Positions 34,901 to 43,790 of a DNA stretch of 64,000 bases are shown piece by piece; positions within the stretch are counted from its first letter, which is position 1, and each line of letters opens with the position of its first letter. This DNA is from Lampris incognitus (taxonomy: Eukaryota; Chordata; Actinopteri; Lampriformes; Lampridae). Below the pieces are notes generated by a model that made no database searches, was not told where the DNA came from, and saw only the letters and a program-made list of their open reading frames with translations. The DNA is taken from positions 68,439,167 through 68,503,166 of the forward strand of contig NC_079216.1 of NCBI RefSeq assembly GCF_029633865.1, read 5' to 3'. The translations under genes and the position numbers were made by a program.

Positions 34901-37900
34901 TTGCGGTGTGGCAGACCACGATCCATCGAACTATACATATCTGCAGCAATCCCAGAGGTGTCGAAGAAGAAGGAACTGATTGAGGCTCCCAATCGGAGTT
35001 TTCTTCCACACGTAATTTCTTTTTTACCGAAATGTGTGATGATGAGTCCACAAGTGCCGACAATCCACCTTGTGTTGACAGCGCTCACATGCTTTCTTTC
35101 ACTTGTCAGCACCGGCTCCTCCCATCCACTTTGGGATGTGAGTGCGCTGTTGCGTCACATTAATGAGTTTTCGGTAACACTTTAGTATGGGGAACGTAGT
35201 CACCATTAATTAGGTGCTTATTAGCATGCAAATTAGCAACATATTGGCTCTTAATTGGTCATTATTAAGTACTCATTAATGCCTTATTCTGCATGGCCTT
35301 ATTATACAACCAGTAAGCCATTAACTATGAGTTTTCCCTCTATAACCTCAGAATTATTGCTTATTAGTAGTACCATCTCAATATGCTTTGCTTAGTATGG
35401 CCTTTATAAGGTGGTAGTACCACAAGAAGAGTTATTCTCCCTTACTAACACTTAATGAATATGGTCTGTTCTTACATAACAACACACAAAACAACAAGTG
35501 TTCATAGTGTTCAATTACTCTAAATTAAGTTTTTGTTAGTTAGAATATGTTCCCCATACTAAAGTGACATCTTGATCATTACTAATTCACTAGTAATTTA
35601 GTTTTTTTATGTTCCCCATACCAAAGCGTTACCGAGTTTTCCTTTCCTGAACGACAAATTTATGAAAAGAAAGACGCTACAGCCCTTGCTCAGCACGCTC
35701 CCCCCAGCAGTGAGCTTGTGCGCAACGTAGCCGCTGGAGTGTTCCAACCAGCCCTTTCAATACGAGCCCCCCATGGATTGCACCGAAGAGCCCTCCGGTT
35801 AAGGCAACAGTGGCTCTGGTTTGGCTCGCTCACATGAAAACCGCGGCGCAAAAGACTCATGCACGCCTGCTATCAAAGCACTTCTCAGAGTGGTGGTGCA
35901 TATGTTCAATGAACTGCTGATGAGAGGGCTAATCAACAGAGGCTACACACTACAGTTCACCTCACCCCCCTCCACGGTTCAGTGGGATACTAGAGACAAC
36001 CCTTTCATCTCAGGATCATTGCCTCGCTCTTCAATCGGAGTTTCAAGAGCTCCTGATAAAGACGTCATTTCCAGGGTTCCCCAGGGCGAAAAAAATCAAG
36101 GTTTTTACTCTCGCTATTTCCTGGTCCCGAAAAAGATGGGGGAAATGAGGCCCATTCTCGATCTGTCTCTGTTCAACAGATTGATAATGAACAGACTGTT
36201 TCGCATGCTGGCGATCAAACAGGTGCTGGAAGATGTTCACAAGGGCAACTGCTTCACTTCCGTAGACCTGAAAGACGTGTATTTTCACATCTCCGCCATC
36301 CCAAAACACAGGAAATTCCTGTGTTTTTCATTCCAGGGAGTACAGTATCAATACAGCTGTCTGCTGTTTGATTACTCCCTGGCTCCACGCACATTTCCCA
36401 AATGTGCGGAGATGACTCTGGAGCCATTATGGATGAGGGTATTATTTTATCTGGATGACCTACTTTTGCCTGCCTGCTCCAGGGAGGAAGCCACTGTACA
36501 GACGACAATATTAGTGTCTTATCTATCAAGCCTGGGCTTCACAATAAATTAGGAGAAAAGCTCTCCGCTTCCCTCTCAGCTTGTCATTTATGTGGGAGTG
36601 GAGTTGAACTCAAGTCAACATGAGGGCAAGACTCTTAACAGTGTGGAGGCACTGACGGCTCTTCTCTGCCATGTCGCACCTCAAATGGTGGTAACAGCTC
36701 TCTCTGTCATGTGACTGCTGGGCATGACGGCGGCGGGGCACATTGTGAGTCCACCTGGGCCTCCTCCATATGCGGAGGCTACAGAGAACTCTGCGTCAGC
36801 GAAGACACATGATTTGCATTCCTCCCTCTGTAGTACAGATGTAGCCTAGTGGAGAAATCCCCATGTCCTGTCAGTGGAGGTGCCTCTGGGTAGAGCTACG
36901 TCATACATCTTGGTACTCACAGAAGCATCTCTCTCAGGGTGGGGAGGAACGTGCCTGTCTCGGGTGGGTGAGGGACAGTGGCTGGCTCACGTCTCTCCAC
37001 ATAAATGCGCTGGAGCCAATTACAGTGAAGGAAGTAGTTCAGTATTTCACTCAGAATCAAGCCTACATAAATCACCGGGGAGGGGGGGTGTGCATTCAGC
37101 ACAGCTTCTCAGCATAGCCAGATGGCTGTTGTGCTGGGCTCACACACACCTACCCTCCATCAGAGCGGTGTATATTCCTGGCAAGTTGAACAGACGGGCA
37201 GACATTATGTCGAGAGGGGGCCCTCGTCAAAGCGCGAAGGACAATCCTCCACTGGGGGTGGACGCATTTGCGCATCGACCGTAGCCCAAGATGCTCCTTT
37301 ATGCGTTTCCACTAGTTCTGCTAATCCCTCGGTTCTTGGACCGGATATGGGAAGAGCGGCTTCCGGGGATATTAATAGCCCCAGAACGCACGGGCGCTGT
37401 GTAGTTCTCATACCTACAGCATCTGCTGTCAAGCCAGCCTTGGGAACTCCCTTTGCGGGGGAACGCTCTCTCCTAGGCAGAGGGAGCGATCAGGGATTAC
37501 CCAATGATAGGCCAGCATTTGGGGACTTTGCTGCTGAACTGGAACGCTTAGAGAGGCTAGGCCTCTCACAGAACATTGTGCGTACTATTCAGAGTGCCAG
37601 AGCCGCGTCCGCCAGAGCTCCTTGAGCAGCCAATTGGATGGCTTTTCAGCGCTGGTGTACAGAGAAGAGCTTGGATCCCACTGCGTGCTCCCTGTTTCAC
37701 GTGGTTTCATTCCTGCAACCGGTAGTGGACAGGAGTTTAGCGGTTAGCATGGTGGCTGCCATGTTGCCGCTATTTTGGTGTTCAGTCACCTGCTGGTGAA
37801 ACACTTCTTGAGAGGCATACGGAGACACCGCCCAGTGTCACATTCTCTAGCCCCTCAGTGGGATTTACCGCTGGTTTTACTTGCGATAGGTAAGGCTCCT

Positions 37901-40900
37901 TTTGAGCCTTTTGGACCAGGTGTCACTTAAGTTTTTGTCACTTAAGAAGGCTCTGCTTTTGGCACTAACGTCTGCAAAGAGAGTCAGTGATTTGCCTGCC
38001 CTCTCAGTGGCTCCATCATGACTCAGGATACAGGGATACAGCAGCTCGGCACTTTTGCTTCCTAACCCGGCTTTTACGCTGAAGCGCATAGGTAGCTCTT
38101 TTAGGTCAAGAGTGGTGACTCTGGAAGTATTTTTTCCCCCTCCTCATAATTCGGAGGAAGCCATCTTGCATCTCCTCTGCTGTCTTGCTATGTTACACAC
38201 ACGACTGTCCTATGCCGTTCCCAGCATTTGCTTGTGCATTACAGTTGAGCAATCTCAGGGGCTTCCTCTGTCTCCACAGCACCTGTCTCACTGGCTATGC
38301 GAGCTGGTGTCACAACTTGTTTCCCGGGCTGGATTCCCAGGACGGCATCAACACGCACTCCACCAAGGGGACTGCATCCTCCATGGCTTTGCACGGAGGA
38401 ATGACTGTGGATGACATTTGCACTGCAGCTTCATGGTCTTCCCCTTGACCTTTCATTTGTTTTTATTTACAGGATTTCTCCCGTTTTTCTATGACTCATT
38501 CTGTAGTGAGTGTACTGACTGGATGACTGATCACGGGGATTCAGTGGCGCGTTCTCCATTTTGCGTAGGTGCATAGTGAGCGATTTTGTACACCCCTACT
38601 CTGCTCCTCGCTGGACTGTTACAGTGTGTAACCTTCATCTCTACTTCCTCACAGCAGTAGGCGCTATTGTACCAGCCTTTATCTCCCCCCCCCCATGTTG
38701 TGTCATTAGGCAAGTATGGGGCTCTGTGAGGTGCCAGCTTGAGGAGTTTTTGTACAGTGATGAAGTAGGTTTACGTTTGTGCTTGTGGTACCGGACGGAC
38801 CCAGTGTGGCATAGACCATATCCTGCTTCACCCTTACCCCACTAGCAATAGAGGGCGAAGCCTATACGAAATAGAACGATAGTTAGGTAATGTAACTCTA
38901 AATTCTATGCGTATAGATGCAGCCCTCTAAGATCTGGGCCCCACTCGCTCCATAATAGCTGAAGAAAAAGCTGTTATGGAAGCCGATTATACAGCCTTGA
39001 TTCAATATATAGTCGAGTCGCGGCCATAAGTGGGGTTTGTGGGCTAAAGTTTTCTTTAGTGCTGTGCAGGGGCGCGAGTAATAAACCCACTAGCGATAGC
39101 CTTAGAGGGCTACACTTATACTCGAGAAGCTAGAGTTACAGTGCGTAACTATTGTTTTAAATCTGTGTCTGTGGCGACATTCCTGTGCTGCATTCCCATA
39201 CTGGCGCACTGGAGGTGATGTGTAGTGATGCGTTTTACGTCAGCCAGCAAGGACTGTATGAAAGCGTTTGCAAGCCTCTAATTGGCTTGTCTTCAGGGCT
39301 TTCTGCCAGAAAGCTTCCGGGCCTGGAAGCTATGGTGGAAAAACCTAAGAAGGGTCCAAGGAAAGTTTCTGATGCTCCAGAGAAAAAAGAAACTTGGCGT
39401 TCAAAGGAAGGATTCAAGTAAAAAACAAAAAACGGTTGACGGCGAGGGCAAACACGGATAACTATTGATGTAGCTTTTCCTCGTCAGAGAGCGCTGAAAG
39501 AAGAGAAGTCATTACTGTCATTGCCAGAAGGGAGAGACAAAACTTCCACACTGAAGGTTTAACTAATCTTTATAAAGCTGTCCTTTGTTATAAACTCATG
39601 GGGGGGGGGTTATGGGCTCTACTCCTTCCTTCTTCATTTTTTCATCCCTCAACTCTTTATTGACTCTCGTGATTTTATGACTAGTGACTGCCTAGTTGCC
39701 ACCTTGCAAACACTTTCAGCAAGCCCACATATTTTCTCCAAGAACTGTGCTGTTTCTTATTTCGTTAGTCAGAGTGCCCTTCAAAGAGATTCCCTCCACC
39801 AGACATTCGAAAGACAATGTCTTCTCAACATTTAGACCAATAGTTCAATGTTTGTATGTATCTGACGTTTGTATATGCACACATACAAATGTATGTAATT
39901 TAGCATTCCAGTTATTGTTTTGGTACTGACTAGATCTGGAATTTACAGCGCATCATGACATGATAACTACGTCGATCTGTTGTGAAATACCGACAAGAAC
40001 ATACACACACTTTTGCTTTATTCTACAGAATAACATTACGCTGCCGTCTGAGCTCCTATGTCACATAAACGTATAATACCTATGTATGTAAACATACATA
40101 GGCATTGTACAGATTATAATAAAGTCACGAAGACTCTATGAAAGGGGACAAAGACCAATAAGCAGTGTGTCTGAGTTGACCTACATGTTATATAACACTC
40201 GGTGCATGACTGAGGCAGCATGACAAGAAAGAGCATCGCTGAACACCAGCAATACACTTCCCAACACAAACCCGCAGTCATCTGAACACGGGCAGGCATT
40301 TTGCAGTGGTTACACATTTCCCACGCGTACACAACAACCAACTATGTATATGCGCAGTAACAGGTCTGTTTGTAGCCACAAACCGTTTAACGATCCAACT
40401 GTACCACGAGGTCCACTACTTCACAAAACGAGAACACGCAAAGGGCAAAACAGAAGGTCACGTTTAAGCCCCCCGTGCAGAAGATGGGGGGACTATTCAA
40501 CGGTGACGACACCGTCAGAATTACCACCGCGAATAACGTATTAACCAAAGCCAGACCCGGTCCACTCGGGTTCCGCACTCCACACCCGGTCCACTCGGGT
40601 TCCGCACTCCAGACCCGGTCCACCTCGTCCTGTGTTATTAGCCAACAGTGGCGGTCAGCATATGGTCGCTAGGGAAGAGCTGTTGCTACGTGACAGACTT
40701 CAGAAACTGCGGTGTTGGCGACGGTCCTTTCTGGGGCAGACCGAGACACCGACGAGTTCACATCAGACCAGATCCGCACCTGACGAGGGCTCGACAAGAA
40801 CACACAGAAGTCCGGTACCTACAGATAAACGGGGACCGTTTTAAACGTTCGGATCCGGTACGACGACAGGAGACCCCATGCCACACCGAGCGCTGCAGCG

Positions 40901-42321
40901 ACTGCCGGCCGGCCGGCCGCCCGCCCCGCGCAATTGCGCGCGGCTTCTAGGCCACAGCATCCGGCGCTTCTCTAGACCACGTCGCGTCGTTTCGTCAGTC
41001 GCACGAGCAGACAAAACAAGAGTAAAGCCGACAACACACAAGGCTACGGCCCAGTTCACACGCTCGCGCGACGAGACTGTCACTCGACTTGAGGCGGTGG
41101 TTCGGGAAAAGGGGCCTGCTAGCACGGTACGCGCCGCCGGCACCGAGCCGGCATGCTAAGCTAGCTCCCCGGCTCCGCTGGACCGCTGCGTTCAGCCGGC
41201 ATGCTAAGCTAGCTCCCCGGCTCCGCTGGACCGCGGCGTTCAGCCGGCATGCTAAGCTAGCTCCCCGGCTCCGCTGCGTTCAGCCGGCGTGCTAAGCTAG
41301 CTCCCCGGCTCTGCTGGACCGCTGCGTTCCGGCATGCTAAGCTAGCTCCCCGGCTCCGCTGGACCGCTGCGTTCAGCCGGCATGCTAAGCTAGCTCCCCG
41401 GCTCTGCTGTACCGCGGCGCTCAGCCGGCATGCTAAGCTAGCTCCCCGGCTCTGCTGGACCGCTGCGTTCCGGCATGCTAAGCTAGCTCCCCGGCTCCGC
41501 TGGACCGCTGCGTTCAGCTGGCATGCTAAGCTAGCTCCCCGGCTCCGCTGGACCGCTGCGTTCAGCCGGCATGCTAAGCTAGCTCCCCGGCTCCGCTGGA
41601 CCGCGGCGCTCAGCCGGCATGCTAAGCTAGCTCCCCGGCTCCGCTGGACCGCTGTGCTCAGCCGGCATGCTAAGCTAGCTACCCGGCTCCGCTGGACCGC
41701 GGCGCTCAGCCGGCATGCTAAGCTAGCTCCCCGGCTCCGCTGGACCGCTGCGCTCAGCCGGCATGCTAAGCTAGCTCCCCGGCTCCGCCGGACCGCTGCG
41801 TTCAGCCGGCATGCTAAGCTAGCTGCCCCGGCTCCGCCGGACCGCTGCGTTCAGCCGGCATGCTAAGCTAGCTGCCCCGGCTCTGCCGGACCGCTGCGGT
41901 CAGCCGGCATGCTAAGCTAGCTCCCCGGCTCTGCTGGACCGCGGCGCTCAGCTTAACACGGCGAGCGACCAACTTGTCCGCGAGTCGGGGCTTGGTGTAG
42001 GGGCCTTATGTGGCTCCTTGGGTCGCGCTCGGGTCGGCTCGTCCCTCAGAGGCGCAGCGGGGACGCGGTGCGGCTCTACTGGTCTACTGACCTACTTTCC
42101 ACAGGCGCCAAGTTAAGCTCAGTGAACTGAACCAAAGCCGCATCGGCTTTCTCCCCGATGTGCCGCGCTGGTAACGGCAGCATCGCAAGCTACCGGGCGG
42201 GACTATAAAGCACGGGCTGTTCTGGGTCCAAACCCGGTTTCTGTCGTTAGTCAAGTTCGTTACCTGTCCGTTCGCCTGTGGTCCTGTCACCGCCGCCCGC
42301 CGCTGCGTTGCTCGCCGACAT
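17346..42321 (-). CDS. arntl2: Bmal2 (Arntl2) circadian bHLH-PAS transcription factor
   Basis: Partner of CLOCK; the heterodimer binds E-boxes and drives clock genes. Coding exons 5' to 3': 42264-42321, 23450-23579, 23260-23313, 23054-23095, 22700-22857, 22454-22533, 21954-22046, 21534-21651, 21290-21439, 20873-21113, 20066-20172, 19335-19485, 19097-19167, 18842-18956, 18556-18646, 18368-18467, 17346-17503. All introns are GT-AG, phases agree, and the sum is 1,917 nt: 638 residues plus stop. Domains: nuclear-localisation-like PRKRKG (about residue 55); bHLH at 95-147 with the H, E, R E-box contacts (HSQIEKRRR); PAS-A from about 167 ([20 protein letters not shown]); PAS-B from about 370 ([20 protein letters not shown]); C-terminal activation segment [14 protein letters not shown], ending [13 protein letters not shown] and [10 protein letters not shown] favour Bmal2 over Bmal1. 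Exon 1 and exon 13 are the least certain. Confidence 0.93.
17619..17655. repeat. (CA)n microsatellite in last arntl2 intron
   Basis: About 18 CA units within the intron before the last coding exon. Confidence 0.95.
21466..21520. repeat. (CA)n microsatellite in arntl2 intron
   Basis: About 26 CA units in the intron between the PAS-A exons 21534-21651 and 21290-21439, starting 14 bases from the upstream exon's donor. Length variation here could affect splicing of that exon. Confidence 0.95.
23158..23178. repeat. Short (GT)n microsatellite
   Basis: About ten GT units in the short arntl2 intron between exons 3 and 4. Confidence 0.85.
23780..24164. other. arntl2 intron 1, no feature
   Basis: The 3' end of the large first intron. 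An ATG at 23774 on the minus strand opens an 82-codon frame, but it does not join the exon at 23579 in frame and is not supported as an alternative start. Confidence 0.4.
24165..24589 (-). mobile_element. tRNA-derived SINE, copy 3 of 5 (inverted)
   Basis: Reverse complement of the family at 13255, with the head at the right end (plus-strand ...CTCGGATGCCCC). It is in arntl2 intron 1, in the same sense as the gene, and about 390 bp from an oppositely oriented copy at 24978. Confidence 0.85.
24978..25405 (+). mobile_element. tRNA-derived SINE, copy 4 of 5
   Basis: Head GGCGTCCGGGTACTGTAGCG with B box TGTTCGAATCC, then the full family body. An A-rich run precedes it (24942-24976). It forms an inverted pair with the copy at 24165-24589. 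Confidence 0.85.
25508..26370. repeat. 25-bp minisatellite, about 34 copies
   Basis: Two alternating unit types share TATTTCACATG; one continues AAATACTGACAAGG, the other GCATACTGACAA(A/G)G. The first type contains a perfect 7-bp inverted repeat (TATTTCA, CA, TGAAATA). It lies in arntl2 intron 1, about 1.9 kb upstream of coding exon 2 on the gene strand. Confidence 0.97.
26560..26930 (+). pseudogene. Degraded Tc1/mariner transposase fragment
   Basis: The translated pieces [11 protein letters not shown] and [20 protein letters not shown] resemble the catalytic F-Q-D-x-D-P-x-H and W-P-P-Q-S-P-D-L-N-P-I-E-N-L-W blocks of mariner-type transposases, in the right order and roughly the right spacing. 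The frame is badly broken. Weak but specific. Confidence 0.45.
26958..27372 (+). mobile_element. tRNA-derived SINE, copy 5 of 5
   Basis: Same family as 13255: head GGGCATCCGGGTAGCGTAGT, B-box region CCGTTCAAATCCCC (one box substitution), full body, and a poly-G run at the 3' side (27356-27370). Confidence 0.85.
27473..27533. repeat. (CA)n microsatellite
   Basis: CA dinucleotide run with one small interruption, in arntl2 intron 1. Confidence 0.95.
27540..28905. other. arntl2 intron 1, no gene
   Basis: The 28380-28850 part is very AT-rich, with loosely repeated words such as GATAACTG, ATATCAA and ACTGGCAT and a segment TCTCATTGAAATGAATGGGG. It reads like an unclassified dispersed fish repeat. 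No coding signal. Confidence 0.35.
28909..28973. repeat. (CA)n microsatellite
   Basis: About 32 CA units in arntl2 intron 1. Confidence 0.95.
28980..29980. other. arntl2 intron 1, no feature
   Basis: No ORF, repeat family or RNA gene that I can support. Confidence 0.4.
29985..30470. repeat. Probable dispersed repeat, unclassified
   Basis: The segment beginning CATAGACTGTATAAAAAAAG and running through CGCCGCCATCTTG resembles a repeat often seen in fish intergenic DNA. No termini, target duplication or coding part could be defined here, so the class is unknown. Confidence 0.35.
30480..31140. other. arntl2 intron 1, no feature
   Basis: AT-rich sequence without a supported ORF or recognised repeat. 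Confidence 0.4.
31150..31695 (+). mobile_element. 5S rRNA-derived SINE (SINE3-like)
   Basis: The 5' 110 bp matches 5S rRNA organisation: CAGCCATACCA near the start, CCTAAGCAAGTGTGGGC in the middle, and the C-box-like CTAGTACTTGGATGGGAGAC. The 3' half is a LINE-type tail with CATTAAAGATCCCATGGCAC and the terminus AAGCGCTATATAAATGTAAC followed by ATT repeats. This combination defines 5S-derived SINEs of fish. The 5S part is diverged (CAGGAAAATGGG in place of the usual 3' box), so it is not a functional 5S gene. It lies in arntl2 intron 1. Confidence 0.8.
31700..32475. other. arntl2 intron 1, no feature
   Basis: No supported ORF or family. It directly precedes a large minisatellite. Confidence 0.4.
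32480..33608. repeat. 31-bp minisatellite, about 36 copies
   Basis: Unit of 31 bp with core GGCAGTCAGTAACC(A/G)TACA followed by TTTCTCCAGCTA. Variants are A or G in the middle, GACAG for GGCAG, and one extra-base unit near 33323. It lies in arntl2 intron 1, just left of the DIRS element. Confidence 0.97.
33877..34209 (+). pseudogene. DIRS gag-like ORF, N-terminal part
   Basis: A 110-codon ORF starting [20 protein letters not shown]. It contains the paired-cysteine and histidine pattern typical of DIRS ORF1 proteins (CPSC, then CEGC, then EHAGLAL). The frame breaks at about 34209, with related open stretches continuing in other frames to about 35060. Encodes the putative nucleocapsid-like protein; broken here. 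Confidence 0.65.
35173..35633. mobile_element. 461-bp MITE with perfect 8-bp target duplication
   Basis: Termini GGTAACACTTTAGTATGGGG and the imperfect inverted CCCCATACCAAAGCGTTACC. The flanking 8 bases GAGTTTTC occur at both 35165-35172 and 35634-35641. An 8-bp duplication suggests a hAT-type transposase. AT-rich interior, no ORF. It interrupts the DIRS element between its gag and RT regions, so it is younger than the DIRS insertion. Confidence 0.9.
35821..36660 (+). pseudogene. DIRS reverse transcriptase
   Basis: The ORF 35821-36552 carries RT blocks in order: [55 protein letters not shown] (first catalytic Asp), [20 protein letters not shown] and the catalytic YLDD in [12 protein letters not shown]. 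The thumb region continues in frame beyond a stop at 36550 ([20 protein letters not shown]). YLDD and YFHI are typical of the DIRS group. Inactive because of the stop. Confidence 0.88.
36863..37290 (+). pseudogene. DIRS RNase H domain
   Basis: Translated from two overlapping frames: [12 protein letters not shown] (the T-D-A-S block, with Glu in place of Asp), [13 protein letters not shown], then [20 protein letters not shown] and [11 protein letters not shown]. This is the usual DIRS layout of RNase H running into the region before the recombinase. Frameshifts near 36900-37100. Confidence 0.75.
37500..38450 (+). pseudogene. DIRS tyrosine recombinase
   Basis: DIRS elements integrate with a tyrosine recombinase instead of a DDE integrase. 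Landmarks: [40 protein letters not shown] (first catalytic Arg region), [12 protein letters not shown], then [18 protein letters not shown] and [11 protein letters not shown]. The second catalytic Arg of the HxxR motif (normally THSTRG) reads Lys here. The frame is broken by several stops. Inactive. Confidence 0.82.
39170..40540. other. arntl2 intron 1, no gene
   Basis: No supported ORF or element. A poly-G run lies at 39600-39609. Confidence 0.4.
40552..40624. repeat. 28-bp tandem repeat, about 2.5 copies
   Basis: Unit containing CCCGGTCCACTCGGGTTCCG, repeated at the left edge of the CpG-rich region. Confidence 0.85.
41149..41953. repeat. GC-rich 47-48-bp minisatellite, about 17 copies
   Basis: Unit with GGCATGCTAAGCTAGCTCCC then CGGCTCCGCTGGACCGCTGC. 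It contains the palindromes GCATGC and AGCTAGCT. Some units are shortened. It is rich in CpG and lies about 0.3-1.1 kb inside intron 1 from arntl2 exon 1. Confidence 0.95.
42088..42098 (-). promoter_or_regulatory. Perfect ROR/REV-ERB response element (RORE)
   Basis: The minus strand reads AAAGTAGGTCA, an exact fit to the RORE consensus WAWNTRGGTCA. In mammals the Bmal1 promoter is driven by ROREs of this form, giving the antiphase rhythm of Bmal transcription. Here it is on the gene strand, 166 bp inside intron 1 from the exon-1 donor and within the CpG-rich region. About one match is expected by chance in a window of this size, so position is the main support. Confidence 0.55.
42264..42321 (-). 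other. arntl2: Proposed arntl2 coding exon 1
   Basis: Minus-strand ATG at 42321 in a fair context (AGCCATGT), 19 codons ([11 protein letters not shown], then DRTTGERT) plus one base, then the donor CAG|GTAACG. The phase-1 end joins the acceptor at 23579 to give ...GERT-EDVLLEG without frameshift, and makes the total coding length divisible by three with an N-terminus of normal length for Bmal2. Support is phase, CpG setting and the RORE; no homology was checked. Confidence 0.65.
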
Positions 42322-42775
42322 GGCTGGAGCCGGGGCGCCGGGGCGCAAAGCCCAGATTCATGGAGGAGGAGGCGGAGGAGGCGGCGGCGGCGGCGGTTGG
42401 GTTATTTGGGAGGACGGCGGCGGTTGCGGGGCTGCCCTGCTTTGACTCGGCGGGGGCGAGAAACGAGACAATACGTGACGCCGACACCTCCAGACACGCG
42501 CGGCGGAATCAGGACATCGTTTCAAATCCGGGAAAACGGGACAGCGCGCAGGCTCCGCCTACTGGCAAGAAGGGGCGGAGCATACGACGAGGGGGCGGGG
42601 TCCGGGGTTTCAAGACAGGACGCGGGGACGTTCCTATCTATATTAAATACGACAAGACGAAATATAGATACTTTCCTGTTTAAGTATTTTGACAGCACTC
42701 GCCTTGACAATGCTGGAACATCATTCCGGCTAGGACTAGTTGTCTCCTCCCAGATGATGACGCGCGTTTATTCTG

Positions 42776-43414
42776 GACAGGTTTTACTGAACAGGTTTAT
42801 ACTGAACAGGTTTATACTGAACAGGTTTTACTGAACAGGTTTTACCGAACAGGTTTATACTGAACAGGTTTATACTGAACAGGTTTTACCGAACAGGTTT
42901 ATACTGAACAGGTTTTACTGAACAGGTTTATACTGAACAGGTTTTACTGAACAGGTTTTACTGAACAGGTTTATACTGAACAGGTTTTACTGAACAGGTT
43001 TATACTGAACAAGTTTATACTGATCAGGTTTTACTGAACAGGTTTTACCGAACAGGTTTATACTGAACAGGTTTTACTGAACAGGTTTTACTGAACAGGT
43101 TTATACTGAACAGGTTTTACTGAACAGGTTTATACTGAACAGGTTTTACTGAACAGGTTTTACTGAACAGGTTTATACTGAACAGGTTTTACTGAACAGG
43201 TTTTACTGAACAGGTTTATACTGAACAGGTTTTACTGAACAGGTTTTACTGAACAGGTTTTACTGAACAGGTTTTACTAAACAGGTTTTACTGAACAGGT
43301 TTATACTGAACAGGTTTTACTGAACAGGTTTTACTGAACAGGTTTATACTGAACAGGTTTTACTGAACAGGTTTATACTGAACAGGTTTTACTGAACAGG
43401 TTTATACTGAACAG
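42776..43414. repeat. 14/15-bp minisatellite upstream of arntl2
   Basis: About 44 mixed units of GAACAGGTTTTACT (14 bp) and GAACAGGTTTATACT (15 bp). It starts about 455 bp upstream of the arntl2 ATG on the gene strand, in the probable promoter flank. Confidence 0.97.
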
Positions 43415-43790
43415 GTCTCATGTGCTGTGTTGTTGCCTGTGTCGGTCATTTGACTCTGGCCAGTAAAAGAAAAGGCTTGATAGGCTCATCAAATGGGCTA
43501 GTAAGAGTTCAGGGGGAAGTCAAACCCAGTTTACTGACCTTTATAATAGGAGGGTGTTCAGAAAGGCTGCTTCCCTTCTGGCGTGCCAAGCCCCCCCCCC
43601 CCTTCGGCCGGAGTTTGAGCTGTTACCCTCGGGTCGTCGGTTGAGGATGCCCTGTGTTAGGGCGAAGAGACACAAAACTTCCTTTGCAATTAGTTGCCTT
43701 TAAATTGAGTGCTTCACAACCTGTACTGCATGGCGGGTCGGTTTCTGTCTCAATGAATTTACCAACCACTGTTCTGCCCACCACATTATA

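Larger units (their letters stand above)
33772..39018 (+). mobile_element. DIRS-type tyrosine-recombinase retrotransposon, decayed
   Basis: Inverted terminal repeats at 33772-33824 and 38959-39018 match at about 40 of the first 43 bases (ACTCGACTATATATT at the outer end). Between them lie, in DIRS order, a gag-like zinc-finger ORF, reverse transcriptase, RNase H and tyrosine recombinase. Sequence repeated around 38845-38950 and 39080-39150 (AGAGGGC, TAGAGTTACAGTGCGTAAC-type words) may be the internal complementary region. It has several frameshifts and stops and a nested 461-bp MITE. It lies in arntl2 intron 1, opposite in sense to the gene. Confidence 0.85.
40850..42640. promoter_or_regulatory. 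CpG-rich promoter region of arntl2
   Basis: Marked rise in G+C and CpG compared with the AT-rich surroundings (for example GCCGGCCGGCCGCCCGCCCC near 40905, and the stretch 42290-42600). It includes the proposed first coding exon of arntl2 (42264-42321) and a GC-rich minisatellite. CpG islands mark vertebrate promoters, so the transcription start probably lies to the right of 42321 within this region. No TATA box is evident. Confidence 0.65.

Noticed and set aside
34004-35112. Minus-strand ORFs inside the DIRS gag region
   Set aside because: Antisense shadows of the plus-strand retroelement coding sequence.
42287-42834. ORFs in the CpG region (for example 42287-42487 minus, 42360-42683 and 42397-42834 plus)
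   Set aside because: GC-rich open frames with simple GGC-type coding and no recognised domains; they overlap the arntl2 exon or its upstream flank in other frames.
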